NCBI GenBank assembly: GCA_028281165.1 | Contig: JANQKI010000172.1 | Location: forward strand, 20,977-84,976 | Reading direction: 5' to 3' | Source of the DNA: Opitutaceae bacterium | GTDB lineage: Bacteria > Verrucomicrobiota > Verrucomicrobiia > Opitutales > Opitutaceae | Length of the DNA: 64,000 nt | Shown: in pieces, positions 27,308 to 36,435 of the stretch | Layout of the letters: each line of letters begins with the position of its first letter | Position numbering within the stretch: position 1 is the first letter of the stretch | Translations under genes and position numbers: made by a program | Notes under the pieces: generated by a model | What the model was told of the DNA's origin: nothing | Databases searched by the model: none | What the model saw: only the letters and a program-made list of their open reading frames with translations

Positions 27308-27691
27308 ATGATCGATGAGACGCTCATGCTCGAGAACTATTCTATTGCCAAGAAGCTTCTCGATGTTGCCCATGCCAAACACCAGGCCATTGCCAGTAAC
27401 ATTTCCAATGTTGAGACGCCTGGTTACAAACGGCAGGACATCAACGTCGATTTTGACGCTCAACTACGGAAATTAGCTCAGAATGATGATGTCCAGAGCA
27501 TTCAGAATCTCGACTTTCAGGTAATCACCGATCTCGCCACTCCGTCAGTCCGAGCGGATGGCAACAACGTCCAGCTCGATAAAGAGCTGCTGAACATGAG
27601 CCAAAACTCGGTTCAGTACGAATATCTCACCAACTACGTCTCCAATTCGCTCAAGCAGATTGAGACGGCCATCAAGGGACAAGTGGTTTAA
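27308..27691 (+). CDS. flgB: Flagellar basal-body rod protein FlgB
   Basis: 127 residues, the normal size for this proximal rod subunit. The N-terminal rod signature IASNISNVETPGYKRQDINV and the C-terminal helix EYLTNYVSNSLKQIETAIKG pack into the rod. It is the first gene of the large operon. The ATG at 27308 is almost on the predicted sigma-54 start site; an in-frame ATG at 27326 (MLENYSIAKKLL) is the alternative if the transcript has a leader. The product is exported through the flagellar type III apparatus without a cleaved signal. Confidence 0.95.
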   Translation: MIDETLMLENYSIAKKLLDVAHAKHQAIASNISNVETPGYKRQDINVDFDAQLRKLAQNDDVQSIQNLDFQVITDLATPSVRADGNNVQLDKELLNMSQNSVQYEYLTNYVSNSLKQIETAIKGQVV

Positions 27692-27707
27692 ACAGGAGAT
27701 CGCCGCC

Positions 27708-28133
27708 GTGAATTTGATGCCAGGACTTGAAGCCACCTCATCCGCTTTGCAAGCGGAGAAAATGAGGTTGGACATTATCGGCCAGAACATCGCGAACGCT
27801 CAAACCACAAGCGGCCCCGATGGCAAGCCATATGCCAGACAGGTGGTTTCGTTTGAAGCCAAACTTATGGAGATGGGAACCTCCAATGGCGAGACAACAA
27901 AAGGATATGGAGTAGGGATTCGTAGTATAACAGAGGATACATCTAAAGGACCTCTCGTATACAATCCAGGGCATCCTGACGCCGATGACCAAGGGATGGT
28001 CCGCCTGCCCAACGTTAACATTACTCATGAAATGGTGGACTTGATCGCCACCTCTCGAGCCTACGAGGCGAACCTGCAAGTCGTTCGTACGGCCAAACAG
28101 CTCGCGTCTCACGCCCTGAAGATGGGCAAGTAA
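27708..28133 (+). CDS. flgC: Flagellar basal-body rod protein FlgC
   Basis: 141 residues from a GTG start at 27708, preceded by AGGAG at 27694-27698 with 9-base spacing. A longer reading from an upstream codon would overlap flgB and lacks support. The rod signature IIGQNIANAQT is at the N-terminus. The FlgC-type insert (GPDGKPYARQVVSFEAK) and the C-terminal EMVDLIATSRAYEANLQVVR helix follow. It assembles with FlgB and FlgF into the proximal rod. The gap to flgB is 16 bp. Confidence 0.95.
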   Translation: MNLMPGLEATSSALQAEKMRLDIIGQNIANAQTTSGPDGKPYARQVVSFEAKLMEMGTSNGETTKGYGVGIRSITEDTSKGPLVYNPGHPDADDQGMVRLPNVNITHEMVDLIATSRAYEANLQVVRTAKQLASHALKMGK

Positions 28134-28175
28134 TTATATCTGTACCTATTTTTCCAATACTAACACCACAAGATT

Positions 28176-28559
28176 ATGATTGACCAAATTTCACAACTCG
28201 GAGCTGGCGGCATGCAGCAGGATCTGGTTGGCATGATGAAGGATGCTCAGGCCAAGGCTCTTGAGGAGATCAAGTCCAATCCAGAATTCGCCAATCCTGC
28301 CATTGACGACCCTAATCGGTTAGGAGGAAGTGGCCGTCCGGGCGCCTTTGACAATATGCTGGGCAATCTTGTCAAGGAAGTGGATGACAAGATCAAGGTT
28401 TCCAGAGGCGAAGCCAACAAGGTGCTCCTTGGGGAATCGGACAACATTCACCAATCGATGATCGCTTCGCAAGAGTCGGGGCTGGCTTTCACCTTACTGG
28501 TCGAGGTCCGCAATAAACTGGTTCAGTCCTACCAGGAGCTGATGAGAATGCCTGTGTAG
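28176..28559 (+). CDS. fliE: Flagellar hook-basal body complex protein FliE
   Basis: 127 residues. The C-terminal half NMLGNLVKEVDDKIKVSRGE ... SIASQESGLAFTLLVEVRNK LVQSYQELMRM-type sequence is the conserved FliE region that links the MS ring to the rod; the N-terminal part is variable. FliE is also needed to open the export gate. It lies in the standard flgBC-fliE-fliF order. No clear ribosome-binding site precedes the ATG. Confidence 0.92.
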   Translation: MIDQISQLGAGGMQQDLVGMMKDAQAKALEEIKSNPEFANPAIDDPNRLGGSGRPGAFDNMLGNLVKEVDDKIKVSRGEANKVLLGESDNIHQSMIASQESGLAFTLLVEVRNKLVQSYQELMRMPV

Positions 28560-28579
28560 CGAATTGATGGAGACAGAAG

Positions 28580-30151
28580 ATGAACGATCTTGTAAATCAG
28601 TTTAAAGAGCTTTGGGGACCGCTTGGAACGAATCAGAAGATTTCGCTGATTCTTGCTTCCGGTCTTGTGTCATTGGCCATGATCGCGATGATGATCTGGG
28701 CCGCTCAACCAGATATGCAGCTTCTTTACGGCAATCTTTCTACCGAAGAAGCAGGAGAGATTGCTTCCAAGCTTGAGGCCAAAGGAATCGCTCACGAGTT
28801 CAAAGCTGGTGGATCTTCCATCTACGTTGACTCGGGCAAAGTCTATGATTTGCGGGCCCAGTTAAGCGCCGAGGGCATCGTTCCAAATGGAACGGGACCA
28901 GGTCTCGAGCTTTTCGATAAAGGTAATTTCGGGATCAGCGACTTCGCTCAACGTGTTAATTTCAATCGAGCGATAAAGGGTGAATTAGAGCGAACGATAA
29001 GTCGTTTCAAAGGCGTTACCTCTGCCCACGTGATGGTAGTGATGCCTTCCAATCAGCTGGTCATCGCTCGTAATGATCAGGACAATCCTACGGCTTCTGT
29101 GATGGTCGAAACCTCTGGAGGGCTTGCTTTGCCGGCGGTAAATTCCATCCGTCATTTAGTCGCCAATTCCGTACAGGGTCTGGTTGCTGAAAACGTCGTG
29201 GTCGTGGATAGTTTCGGTAAAACCTTGAGCGAAGAACTTCAAGACGACGGTCTAGGCGGAGGGCTTACAACCGCTCTGATTCGTTATCGTAAGAACACGG
29301 AGTCTTATTTCACCCATAAGGTCCAAACGGTTCTGGATCGCGTATTGGGGCCTGGTCAGTCAGAGGTGCTTGTAGCGGTTGACGTGGATACAACCTCAGT
29401 CACAACGACACAGACTACCTTTGATCCAGATAGCCAAGTTGCTCGTTCTTCGAATTCACAGAAAACAAAGACCGAGACGACCGAGAGTAGCGGAAACGGT
29501 GGAGGTCCAGCGGGAATTGATGCGAATCTACCCAATCAAGCTCCTGGGATAGTGACTCCTGTAGTTTCAAATTCGGATACAAGCGAAACCAAGGATGAGG
29601 AATTCGAGATAAATTCGATGGAAAGTATCAGTATCCAAAATCCAGGGGATATTAAGAAAGTCACCGCGTCGCTTCTTGTTGCGAAGCGCTATAAAACGGA
29701 TGGCCAGAACCAGGTAGCCGATCCGCGTACGCCCGAGGAACTTGATGAATTGCGCCGCATTGTGGTCAACGCGTTGGGCATCGACAATCAGAACCCGGAC
29801 GACGTTACCGTTAAGGAAATGGATTTCGCGCCCAATCCGCTTCAGTACAGCGCTGATGTTGTTGAGCGCAGTCTGAAAATGGATCAATGGATCGGCATCG
29901 CCAAGACAGCGCTGGGAGCGCTTCTCGGCATTGGCGTCGTTATGTTTTTCTTGAAAATGCTCAAAAACAACCAGCCTGAGCAAATCTCTGTCGAGGTGCT
30001 AAAGCCCGAGCAGATGCTGCAAGCCAGCAAGCTTGATGACACGAGCGTGGTTACGCCGGAGATGTTGAACGAACTCATCAGGCAAAAGCCTGCCAACATA
30101 GGAGTGACGCTCCGAGAATGGATCGGAGATCCCGAAACAGCGAATAAGTAG
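28580..30151 (+). CDS. fliF: Flagellar MS-ring protein FliF
   Basis: 523 residues. N-terminal membrane helix at about 23-45 (ISLILASGLVSLAMIAMMIW), the ring-building motif LLYGNLSTEEAGEIASKLEA, SAHVMVVMP in the second ring domain, and a disordered Thr/Ser/Asn-rich loop around 270-330. The second membrane helix is near 440-460 (WIGIAKTALGALLGIGVVMF). The final segment VTPEMLNELIRQ...REWIGD binds FliG. Full length and normal in layout. FliF is the base on which the rotor and export gate assemble. Confidence 0.97.
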   Translation: MNDLVNQFKELWGPLGTNQKISLILASGLVSLAMIAMMIWAAQPDMQLLYGNLSTEEAGEIASKLEAKGIAHEFKAGGSSIYVDSGKVYDLRAQLSAEGIVPNGTGPGLELFDKGNFGISDFAQRVNFNRAIKGELERTISRFKGVTSAHVMVVMPSNQLVIARNDQDNPTASVMVETSGGLALPAVNSIRHLVANSVQGLVAENVVVVDSFGKTLSEELQDDGLGGGLTTALIRYRKNTESYFTHKVQTVLDRVLGPGQSEVLVAVDVDTTSVTTTQTTFDPDSQVARSSNSQKTKTETTESSGNGGGPAGIDANLPNQAPGIVTPVVSNSDTSETKDEEFEINSMESISIQNPGDIKKVTASLLVAKRYKTDGQNQVADPRTPEELDELRRIVVNALGIDNQNPDDVTVKEMDFAPNPLQYSADVVERSLKMDQWIGIAKTALGALLGIGVVMFFLKMLKNNQPEQISVEVLKPEQMLQASKLDDTSVVTPEMLNELIRQKPANIGVTLREWIGDPETANK

Positions 30152-30153
30152 TT

Positions 30154-31167
30154 ATGCCTTTCGGAACTTCATATCAGAATTATACACGCGTCCAAAAGTT
30201 GGCTCTTTTCCTAGTCGTCATCGGACCAGAGGCGGCCGCTCACGTTCTCAAGCAATTTGAAGACGAGAGCATCGAGGCGATCTGTAAGGAGATGACTAAA
30301 ATCTCCGCTATCGAAGAGGAGGAGCAGAGGCAGGCCATAGAGGAATTTTCATCCGTTATACTTTCTAGCTACAGCTCTCTTTTGGGCGGTCCGCTCTACA
30401 CGCGAAAGACTTTGGAAATCGCTAAAGGCGATTTCAAGGCGACCAGCATCCTTGAACGCATTGCTCCTACCAGCAACTCGGCTGAGGTTATCAAGGAAAT
30501 CGAGCAGATGGAGCCTCGCCAGATCTTCAACATGATCAAGACCGAGCAAGCTCAGACCATCGCTTTCGTGCTATCCTATCTAGAAAAGGACAAGGCCGGA
30601 CCTATTTTGGGCATGTTCAATCAAGACATACGCGAGGAGGTAATCGAACGTCTTGGCATGATGGAGCCTACCTCCCTTGAACTCATCAACAAGGTGGCCA
30701 ATTCCTTGAGTAAGAATTTGGATACAAAACAGAAGACCACCATGAATCGTAGCGGAGGTGTTCGCATGGTGGCCGATCTGCTCAATACTTTGGAGAAGGA
30801 AGACAGCAAGGCGATTCTGGCCAATATCGAGGAGCGCAACCCGACATTGGGAACAGAGATTCGCAAAAAGATGTTCAGCTTCGAAGATCTGATTCGTCTC
30901 GAGCTCCCGGATTTGCAACGTATCATGCGCGAGGTGGATTCTGGCGATCTGACTGTGGCCTTGAAGTCGGCTACCGATCATCTGAGGGACAGCATTCTCC
31001 AGGCGGTTTCGAAGCGCGCTGCGGAAACCTTGCTCGAAGAATTGGAAATGATGGGACCGGTCAAGCTTACCGAGGTGGAGGCGGCCCAAGAACGCGTCAT
31101 TCAGGTGGTGCGCCGTTTGGAAGAACAGGAGGAAATCAGCCTAGATGGTGGCGGTCAAACAGTCTAA
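30154..31167 (+). CDS. fliG: Flagellar motor switch protein FliG
   Basis: 337 residues. The N-terminal part (KLALFLVVIGPEAAAHVLKQ) binds FliF. The middle domain includes EQAQTIAFVLSYLEKDKAGP, and its hydrophobic EHPQ-like patch is MEPRQ-related. The C-terminal torque domain has MFSFEDLIRLELPDLQRIMR and the charged helix RDSILQAVSKRAAETLLEEL, which faces the stator. All three domains are intact. It begins 3 bp after fliF and overlaps fliH by 23 bp. Confidence 0.97.
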   Translation: MPFGTSYQNYTRVQKLALFLVVIGPEAAAHVLKQFEDESIEAICKEMTKISAIEEEEQRQAIEEFSSVILSSYSSLLGGPLYTRKTLEIAKGDFKATSILERIAPTSNSAEVIKEIEQMEPRQIFNMIKTEQAQTIAFVLSYLEKDKAGPILGMFNQDIREEVIERLGMMEPTSLELINKVANSLSKNLDTKQKTTMNRSGGVRMVADLLNTLEKEDSKAILANIEERNPTLGTEIRKKMFSFEDLIRLELPDLQRIMREVDSGDLTVALKSATDHLRDSILQAVSKRAAETLLEELEMMGPVKLTEVEAAQERVIQVVRRLEEQEEISLDGGGQTV

Positions 31168-31741
31168 GAGCGAGCTTGCCCTGGACGCGTCTTTGGTTGG
31201 ACTTTCCATCGCCTACGACGGAAAGCCAAAGATCGACTCCGCTGCTCACGAAAAAGCTATCGATGAGGCGTATCGAAAAGGCTATGACGAAGCGAGCGCT
31301 CAATACACAGAGCAGATCGTAGAATTTCGAGCGGAAGTAAACGCCCTGCGTGAAAACACGTTTTCTCTCCTTGAAGAGAAGTTCGCCAAGATTCAAGCAG
31401 AGGCCAAGGAAGCCTTAATGTCTCTCGTCTTCCAAGGGGTTGCTCGCGCGTTGGGTGGATTTGAAATGACGCAAGAAGCTGTTCTGGCTATTGTGGAAAC
31501 CATTATCGATGAATCTGGACTGAACGAGGAGAAGATGGAGATTCGTATCCATTCATCGGATCTTAAGCTTTTGGAAGAAATCGAACCTCAGCTCAAAGCT
31601 CGTCATCCAGGGCTTGGTTTTGTTAACGATGATACATTGAACCGAGGCGATTGTGTCCTCAACAGCCGGTTTGGCAAGGTGGATGGTTTGATGTCAACAA
31701 AGCTGGATAAGCTTAGGGAGAGCTTGAAACCTGCCGAATGA
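31145..31741 (+). CDS. fliH: Flagellar assembly protein FliH
   Basis: 198 residues, the negative regulator/stator of the export ATPase FliI. Residues 35-95 are a coiled coil rich in Glu and Ala (EKAIDEAYRKGYDEASAQYT). The C-terminal domain LVFQGVARALGGFEMTQEAV ... GDCVLNSRFGKVDGLMSTKL is the FliH/V-ATPase E-like part. It starts inside fliG (23-bp overlap) and its stop overlaps the fliI ATG by 4 bp, so translation of the three is coupled. Confidence 0.88.
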   Translation: MVAVKQSKSELALDASLVGLSIAYDGKPKIDSAAHEKAIDEAYRKGYDEASAQYTEQIVEFRAEVNALRENTFSLLEEKFAKIQAEAKEALMSLVFQGVARALGGFEMTQEAVLAIVETIIDESGLNEEKMEIRIHSSDLKLLEEIEPQLKARHPGLGFVNDDTLNRGDCVLNSRFGKVDGLMSTKLDKLRESLKPAE

Positions 31742-33063
31742 ATCGCCTGCTTCCAGAATGGGCTTCGGATATTGGAAAGCGTGTCGATTCGTTGGATACG
31801 ATTTCAAGGCTGGGTAAAGTCGTTCAGGTTACGGGCTTGGTTATCGAATCGGAAGGACCTCAAGCGAGTTTGGGCGATGTTTGCGAGATCTTTTCCTCGT
31901 ATCCAGAATCTCCCATTATCCATGCTGAAGTCGTTGGATTTCGTGATCATCGGCTGCTGCTGATGCCCTTTGAGGACCTGGAGGGCGTTCACCCAGGCAG
32001 CAATGTTCGTTTAAGTTCGAGTTTAAGCAAGATTCCCGTTGGCGAGGAAGTGCTGGGTCGTGTTCTTGATGGAATGGGAAAGCCGATTGACGGGCAGGGA
32101 CAGATTCATTACCGCCGCGAACGGAATCACATCCGTCACGCTCCGAATCCTTTAAAGCGTCGACGAATCACCGAGGTTTTCGAAACGGGAGTAAAGGCGA
32201 TCGATTTATTCTGTCCCGTTGGAATCGGGCAGCGTTTAGGCATATTTGCAGGTAGTGGTGTAGGTAAATCGACAATACTAGGAATGTTGGCTCGCAGTTC
32301 TACTGCAGACGTAAATGTCATCGCCCTCGTTGGGGAGCGGGGTAGAGAACTGCGAGAATTTATCGAAAAAGATCTTGGTCCTGAAGGCATGCGCAAGTCA
32401 GTCGTAGTGGTGGCTACTTCAGATCAATCGGCTTCACTTAGACTAAGAGCGGCTGATCTCGCTACATCCATTGCCGAGAATTTTAGGGAGACAGGCAAGA
32501 ACGTGCTTTTCCTCATGGATTCGGTGACTCGTTTTGCCATGGCCCAGCGTGAAGTGGGTCTCGCTGTCGGCGAGCCGCCCGCAAGTCGTGGCTACACTCC
32601 GTCTGTATTCTCGAATCTGCCTAGGTTGTTGGAGCGTTCAGGCAACTCTGAGCGCGGAACGATCACGGCCTTCTATACCGTTTTGGTTGAAGGGGATGAT
32701 CTTAATGAACCGATTTCCGATTCCGTACGCGGTATCCTGGATGGTCATATTGTTCTTTCGCGACAGCTGGCTACCGCGAATCACTATCCTTCGATCGATG
32801 TGCTGGAAAGCGTCAGTCGATTAAGAGCCGACATCTCCACTGAGGAAGAACTAGCAGTGGCTGGATTAGCGAGGGATTTGTTATCCGTGTATCGAAAAAA
32901 CGAGGACATTGTGAATCTAGGAGCCTATGTCGATGGAACCAATCCACGGATCGATATGGCGGTTCGAACTCATGATAAGGTAATGAATTTCCTAAAACAG
33001 GAACACGACGAAAAAATGTCGCGAGAAGATAGCTACCATAATCTCGCTCAATTGCTTAAATGA
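31738..33063 (+). CDS. fliI: Flagellum-specific ATPase FliI
   Basis: 441 residues, the F1-beta-like ATPase of the export apparatus. Walker A is FAGSGVGKSTILGMLAR near residue 178, Walker B is VLFLMDSVTRFAMAQREVGL, and GEPPASRGYTPSVFSNLPRL follows. PVGIGQRLGIFAG and GERGRELREFIEKDL are the family motifs. It overlaps fliH and fliJ by 4 bp each. Complete and of normal length. Confidence 0.97.
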   Translation: MNRLLPEWASDIGKRVDSLDTISRLGKVVQVTGLVIESEGPQASLGDVCEIFSSYPESPIIHAEVVGFRDHRLLLMPFEDLEGVHPGSNVRLSSSLSKIPVGEEVLGRVLDGMGKPIDGQGQIHYRRERNHIRHAPNPLKRRRITEVFETGVKAIDLFCPVGIGQRLGIFAGSGVGKSTILGMLARSSTADVNVIALVGERGRELREFIEKDLGPEGMRKSVVVVATSDQSASLRLRAADLATSIAENFRETGKNVLFLMDSVTRFAMAQREVGLAVGEPPASRGYTPSVFSNLPRLLERSGNSERGTITAFYTVLVEGDDLNEPISDSVRGILDGHIVLSRQLATANHYPSIDVLESVSRLRADISTEEELAVAGLARDLLSVYRKNEDIVNLGAYVDGTNPRIDMAVRTHDKVMNFLKQEHDEKMSREDSYHNLAQLLK

Positions 33064-33509
33064 AAAAATTTCAATTCAACTTAGAAGGTTTACTTACTCT
33101 ACGCGAGTGGGAAGAACAGCAGGCCCGTCAGGCCTTGGGTCTTGTATTCAAGGAAATAGAACGACTGAATCGAATGGTAGAAGATCTGTCGCAGCAAATG
33201 ACGGATGCCTTTGCCGCTTGGAACGAAAATAGCGCTCACAGTTTTTCCCCGACCGATCGACATGCCCTTGCCGCTCAGTTGGCTGGCATCGAAAAATCGA
33301 AAGAGGAAGCTGTGTCGGCCCTTCAAGCCTCCTTGGAAAAGCGGCAAGCCGAGATGGACAGACTCGCTTTAGCGACGAGACGGAAAAAAGTAGTGGAAAA
33401 TCTTAAGCAGAAACGCCTGGAAGAGTATCGAGCCGACGAATACAGGCAGGAAATCCGGGAAAACGAAGATCTTTTTAATTCCAGATACAATAGGAGGACG
33501 AGAGAATGA
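33060..33509 (+). CDS. fliJ: Flagellar export protein FliJ
   Basis: 149 residues, almost entirely coiled coil, starting FQFNLEGLLTLREWEEQQAR, the usual FliJ opening (F-x-L-x-x-L-L-x-x-R). It acts as the stalk between the FliI ring and FlhA. Identification rests on position right after fliI (4-bp overlap), length, and helical charge pattern, since FliJ sequences are poorly conserved. Confidence 0.85.
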   Translation: MKKFQFNLEGLLTLREWEEQQARQALGLVFKEIERLNRMVEDLSQQMTDAFAAWNENSAHSFSPTDRHALAAQLAGIEKSKEEAVSALQASLEKRQAEMDRLALATRRKKVVENLKQKRLEEYRADEYRQEIRENEDLFNSRYNRRTRE

Positions 33510-34102
33510 CACGTCTACTTTCAGCTCCATGGTTCTTGGCCGTGATGGCGCTCCTCATCATGTTGGGAACCCAATTCGCAGCATTCAAAATCTACTGGGA
33601 AGAGCTTTTCCCGGCCCCTGAAAAGGTGGTCCTTGTTAAGAGGGAAGAGCCGGCTCCACTTCACTGGGGCTTTTCCAGCGAGGAAATCATGCAGCTCAAA
33701 GAAGAGCTCGAAACGCGCCTTATTGACGTTGAAGCGAAAGAGCGCGAGCTCCAGGATTATGAAGCTCGTTTGAAAGTCGATAAGGAGGAACTTGAGGACA
33801 TCAAATCGAATGTCGAAGCGATGCGTGAAAGTCTCTTTAGCAGCATTGTCCGCCTCGAGGAGACCGAGGTTAAGAATCTGAAGACGCTCGCCAAAACCTA
33901 CGCATTTCTCGAGCCAGCCGCTACCGTTAACATTTTCAAAGAATTGGATGATCCTACTGTAGTTAAAATCCTGTACTACATGAAACAGGAAACAGTCGGC
34001 AATGTTCTGCAGGAGATGGCCGTTGGTGGCGATCCTGAGTTGATACAACGCGCAGCTCGGCTCTCCGACTTGATCAGACTTTTTTCAGAAGAGACTTCAT
34101 GA
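33506..34102 (+). CDS. MotE-like coiled-coil membrane protein of the flagellar operon
   Basis: 198 residues. One N-terminal membrane helix (about 5-28, LSAPWFLAVMALLIMLGTQF), a coiled coil (55-130), then a C-terminal MgtE-N-like fold: LAKTYAFLEPAATVNIFKEL, DPTVVKILYYMK and NVLQEMA. This layout is that of MotE (FliJ-neighbouring) proteins, which act as periplasmic chaperones for MotC or stabilise the stator in some bacteria. No motC is present, so its partner here could be MotB or another motor part. It overlaps fliJ by 4 bp. Confidence 0.75.
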   Translation: MTRLLSAPWFLAVMALLIMLGTQFAAFKIYWEELFPAPEKVVLVKREEPAPLHWGFSSEEIMQLKEELETRLIDVEAKERELQDYEARLKVDKEELEDIKSNVEAMRESLFSSIVRLEETEVKNLKTLAKTYAFLEPAATVNIFKELDDPTVVKILYYMKQETVGNVLQEMAVGGDPELIQRAARLSDLIRLFSEETS

Positions 34103-34122
34103 GAATTTATAGATAACATTTA

Positions 34123-36432
34123 ATGTCCATAGAACCATCGAGCGCATCAAAACCGGTGATGCGTGACAATGAATCGATCTCAAGGGAAATTCCCTGGATC
34201 AACACGCAAGGAAGCGCTTCCGGTCTCAAGGATGGTCATTTCAGCAGTTTTTGGGATAACGCTGTTAACAGCTCCCAAAAGCTTTTAGACAGACAAACAG
34301 ATCAAAACGAAGACGACGGCGAGGAATCGTCTCGCAGGGATTACGAATCGCGAAACGCTAATGACAAAGCCAACAGCTTGTCGTCGATACCTGGTTTCGC
34401 TGGAACTTCGCTGACCCGGGCTCGCTTCTCTCTTCAAAACGGGATATTCAGCGATTTGCCCGAATTCAGAACGACGGATCGTAGCGTTTTCAAGGCCGAA
34501 CCTGCCTTGGAATCGGAGCTAAAGCCAAAAGCCGAGAAGAGGGATTCTGCTCCTCCTGAATCAATTGGGCAAACGCCGACGAATGGCCTGAACGAAACCG
34601 ACGAGCGGCTTGAGGATGATGAAGGCGAAAAGGAGGAAAAAAATGCCGATAGGCCGGAGGCTAAACCGCGCCTACGTGTAGGTCAGAACACAAATTTACA
34701 TTTATTAAATATTGATAAACAAGGAGTTACAAATCAAATAACCCCTGTTGGCACCGAGGATGCTAAGAAAGTGGCGCATATGTCTACTTCCTCCACAGCG
34801 CCAGAAGTTAAATCAGTTTCTCAAAAGACTGAAACCAGTGCTGGCGTCCTTCCAGGAGGTGATTCCCAACGACGTATCGAACCGATGCAAGAGGTAAGTG
34901 GGAAGCAAATTGAAGGAACCTCCAAACTAGGCATGTCTCCCGTTGGCCAGCAAGTGGCTCAAGCTGCTCCGAACGGCCAAATAGTTCAGACGGACCCGAC
35001 CAGGCAAACTGAGGTAGCAAAACCAACGGTTCCTTCTGCTGAGAAACCGGTCGATAGCGATACCTCCAAAATAAGGCCTCTTTCGACTCAACAGCATGAC
35101 ACGGTAAATCGTACTTCAAATGCCAATGTCGAGTCTTCGGATACGAATCGCCTGACTCCTATAGCTAAAGATGCCATCAAGAGTGATGCAAACAAGGCTG
35201 CTAAAGCCGATGATTCTCTTTTAATCGATGCCGAAAAATCGAAAGGCGAAATTACCTCGGCTTTGAATCGAGCGAATCGTTCCTCGAGAGCAGCGTATCA
35301 TGCTTCTCCGAACGCTCTACAAAACGCGGCTCCTCAGTCTTCAGCACACGATACCCAGAGCAATTCCGATTCTACGAAGAGTCGTGGCGCTGAAAGTACG
35401 GATACGAACAAGGAGTTAGCAGGTAAAGGCAGTCAAGCGACTGGATTGGAAAACCGAAATCCGAATGCCAATCCACTTCGCAACCAAAACGCTGTGCGTG
35501 GGGCGCCTGAAGCTATTAAGCCAATTATTCAAGCTGCTCATAATGGAGAAGGAGCCAATGTGGCTTCTATTGCCAAGCAAGTTCATCATTCTACCGACCC
35601 TCAAGGTTTGGCCGGTCGTGATGCTCGCCCCGTTGCCGCAAGCAACACCAACAGAAGCAACGCGTCTTCTTCAAATGTTAGCTTTTCTTCCATTAACGGG
35701 ATTCAAACCGCTGGGGCTTCGCGAGTGAACACTTCTGCTCAGTCTCATAGCCAGAATTTCGACACAAGCGGTAAGAATGAAATGTCTCAAGCGCTAAAGG
35801 CCGCTACCCAAACAACTCGCGCTGAGAAGCCAGCGGGTGATACTAGCCAGGCCTTTGATACGCAGACGACTCAATCCGCTTCCGATAAAAAGTCCGTGGC
35901 CGCCGCCAAAGCTCGAATGACTTCTTACGCTAGCAAGACTGCTAGCGAAATTAAAGAGATCTTCACCACCGTGACTAAAGGCTTGGAGCGCATGACGAAT
36001 CTCAAGCAAAACACGATGACGATTCGCATCAACTTTGATCAGGGCGGAATGCTATCGCTAAAGCTTTCCATGGATAATGGTCAAGTGAATACAAGCATGC
36101 AAACGGATCTGCCAGGTTTGGAAAGCATGATAAAATCAAATTGGTCGGAATTGGCCAGCGACTGGAGTCAAAAGGGGCTTAAGTTAAACATGCCCCAATT
36201 CACTCAGACTGACGGATCGAACGAAACATTCGAGAGCCTCGATCAGAAAGAGGGCCGCAGTCAGAATGCTAACCAAGCCAATCAAAGAGGCAGTCGTGGT
36301 TCAGCCAATACGAATTCCGATCCGGCGAATGGAAGTCGAGATTCCTCTCAAGAGAATGAAGTGTCTGCAGATGGATCGGAAGGCGATTCTGTTGATACCA
36401 ATAATGAGCAAGAACTTCAAACCTACGCATAG
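34123..36432 (+). CDS. fliK: Flagellar hook-length control protein FliK
   Basis: 769 residues. Most of the protein (1-600) is low-complexity, rich in Ser, Thr, Asn, Gln and Ala with many NTN/QNA-like stretches. This fits the flexible ruler of FliK, and it is long compared with common FliK proteins (about 400-600). The conserved C-terminal hook domain (Flg_hook) is at about 620-700: KQNTMTIRINFDQGGMLSLK LSMDNGQVNTSMQTDLPGLE SMIKSNWSELASDWSQKGLK. It switches export from hook to filament substrates. An Asp/Asn/Ser-rich tail follows. Confidence 0.85.
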   Translation: MSIEPSSASKPVMRDNESISREIPWINTQGSASGLKDGHFSSFWDNAVNSSQKLLDRQTDQNEDDGEESSRRDYESRNANDKANSLSSIPGFAGTSLTRARFSLQNGIFSDLPEFRTTDRSVFKAEPALESELKPKAEKRDSAPPESIGQTPTNGLNETDERLEDDEGEKEEKNADRPEAKPRLRVGQNTNLHLLNIDKQGVTNQITPVGTEDAKKVAHMSTSSTAPEVKSVSQKTETSAGVLPGGDSQRRIEPMQEVSGKQIEGTSKLGMSPVGQQVAQAAPNGQIVQTDPTRQTEVAKPTVPSAEKPVDSDTSKIRPLSTQQHDTVNRTSNANVESSDTNRLTPIAKDAIKSDANKAAKADDSLLIDAEKSKGEITSALNRANRSSRAAYHASPNALQNAAPQSSAHDTQSNSDSTKSRGAESTDTNKELAGKGSQATGLENRNPNANPLRNQNAVRGAPEAIKPIIQAAHNGEGANVASIAKQVHHSTDPQGLAGRDARPVAASNTNRSNASSSNVSFSSINGIQTAGASRVNTSAQSHSQNFDTSGKNEMSQALKAATQTTRAEKPAGDTSQAFDTQTTQSASDKKSVAAAKARMTSYASKTASEIKEIFTTVTKGLERMTNLKQNTMTIRINFDQGGMLSLKLSMDNGQVNTSMQTDLPGLESMIKSNWSELASDWSQKGLKLNMPQFTQTDGSNETFESLDQKEGRSQNANQANQRGSRGSANTNSDPANGSRDSSQENEVSADGSEGDSVDTNNEQELQTYA

Positions 36433-36435
36433 ATC

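Noticed and set aside
27660..27707. N-terminal extension of flgC overlapping flgB
   Set aside because: A GTG at 27708 has an AGGAG at 9-base spacing and gives a normal FlgC; the extension would overlap flgB without precedent.
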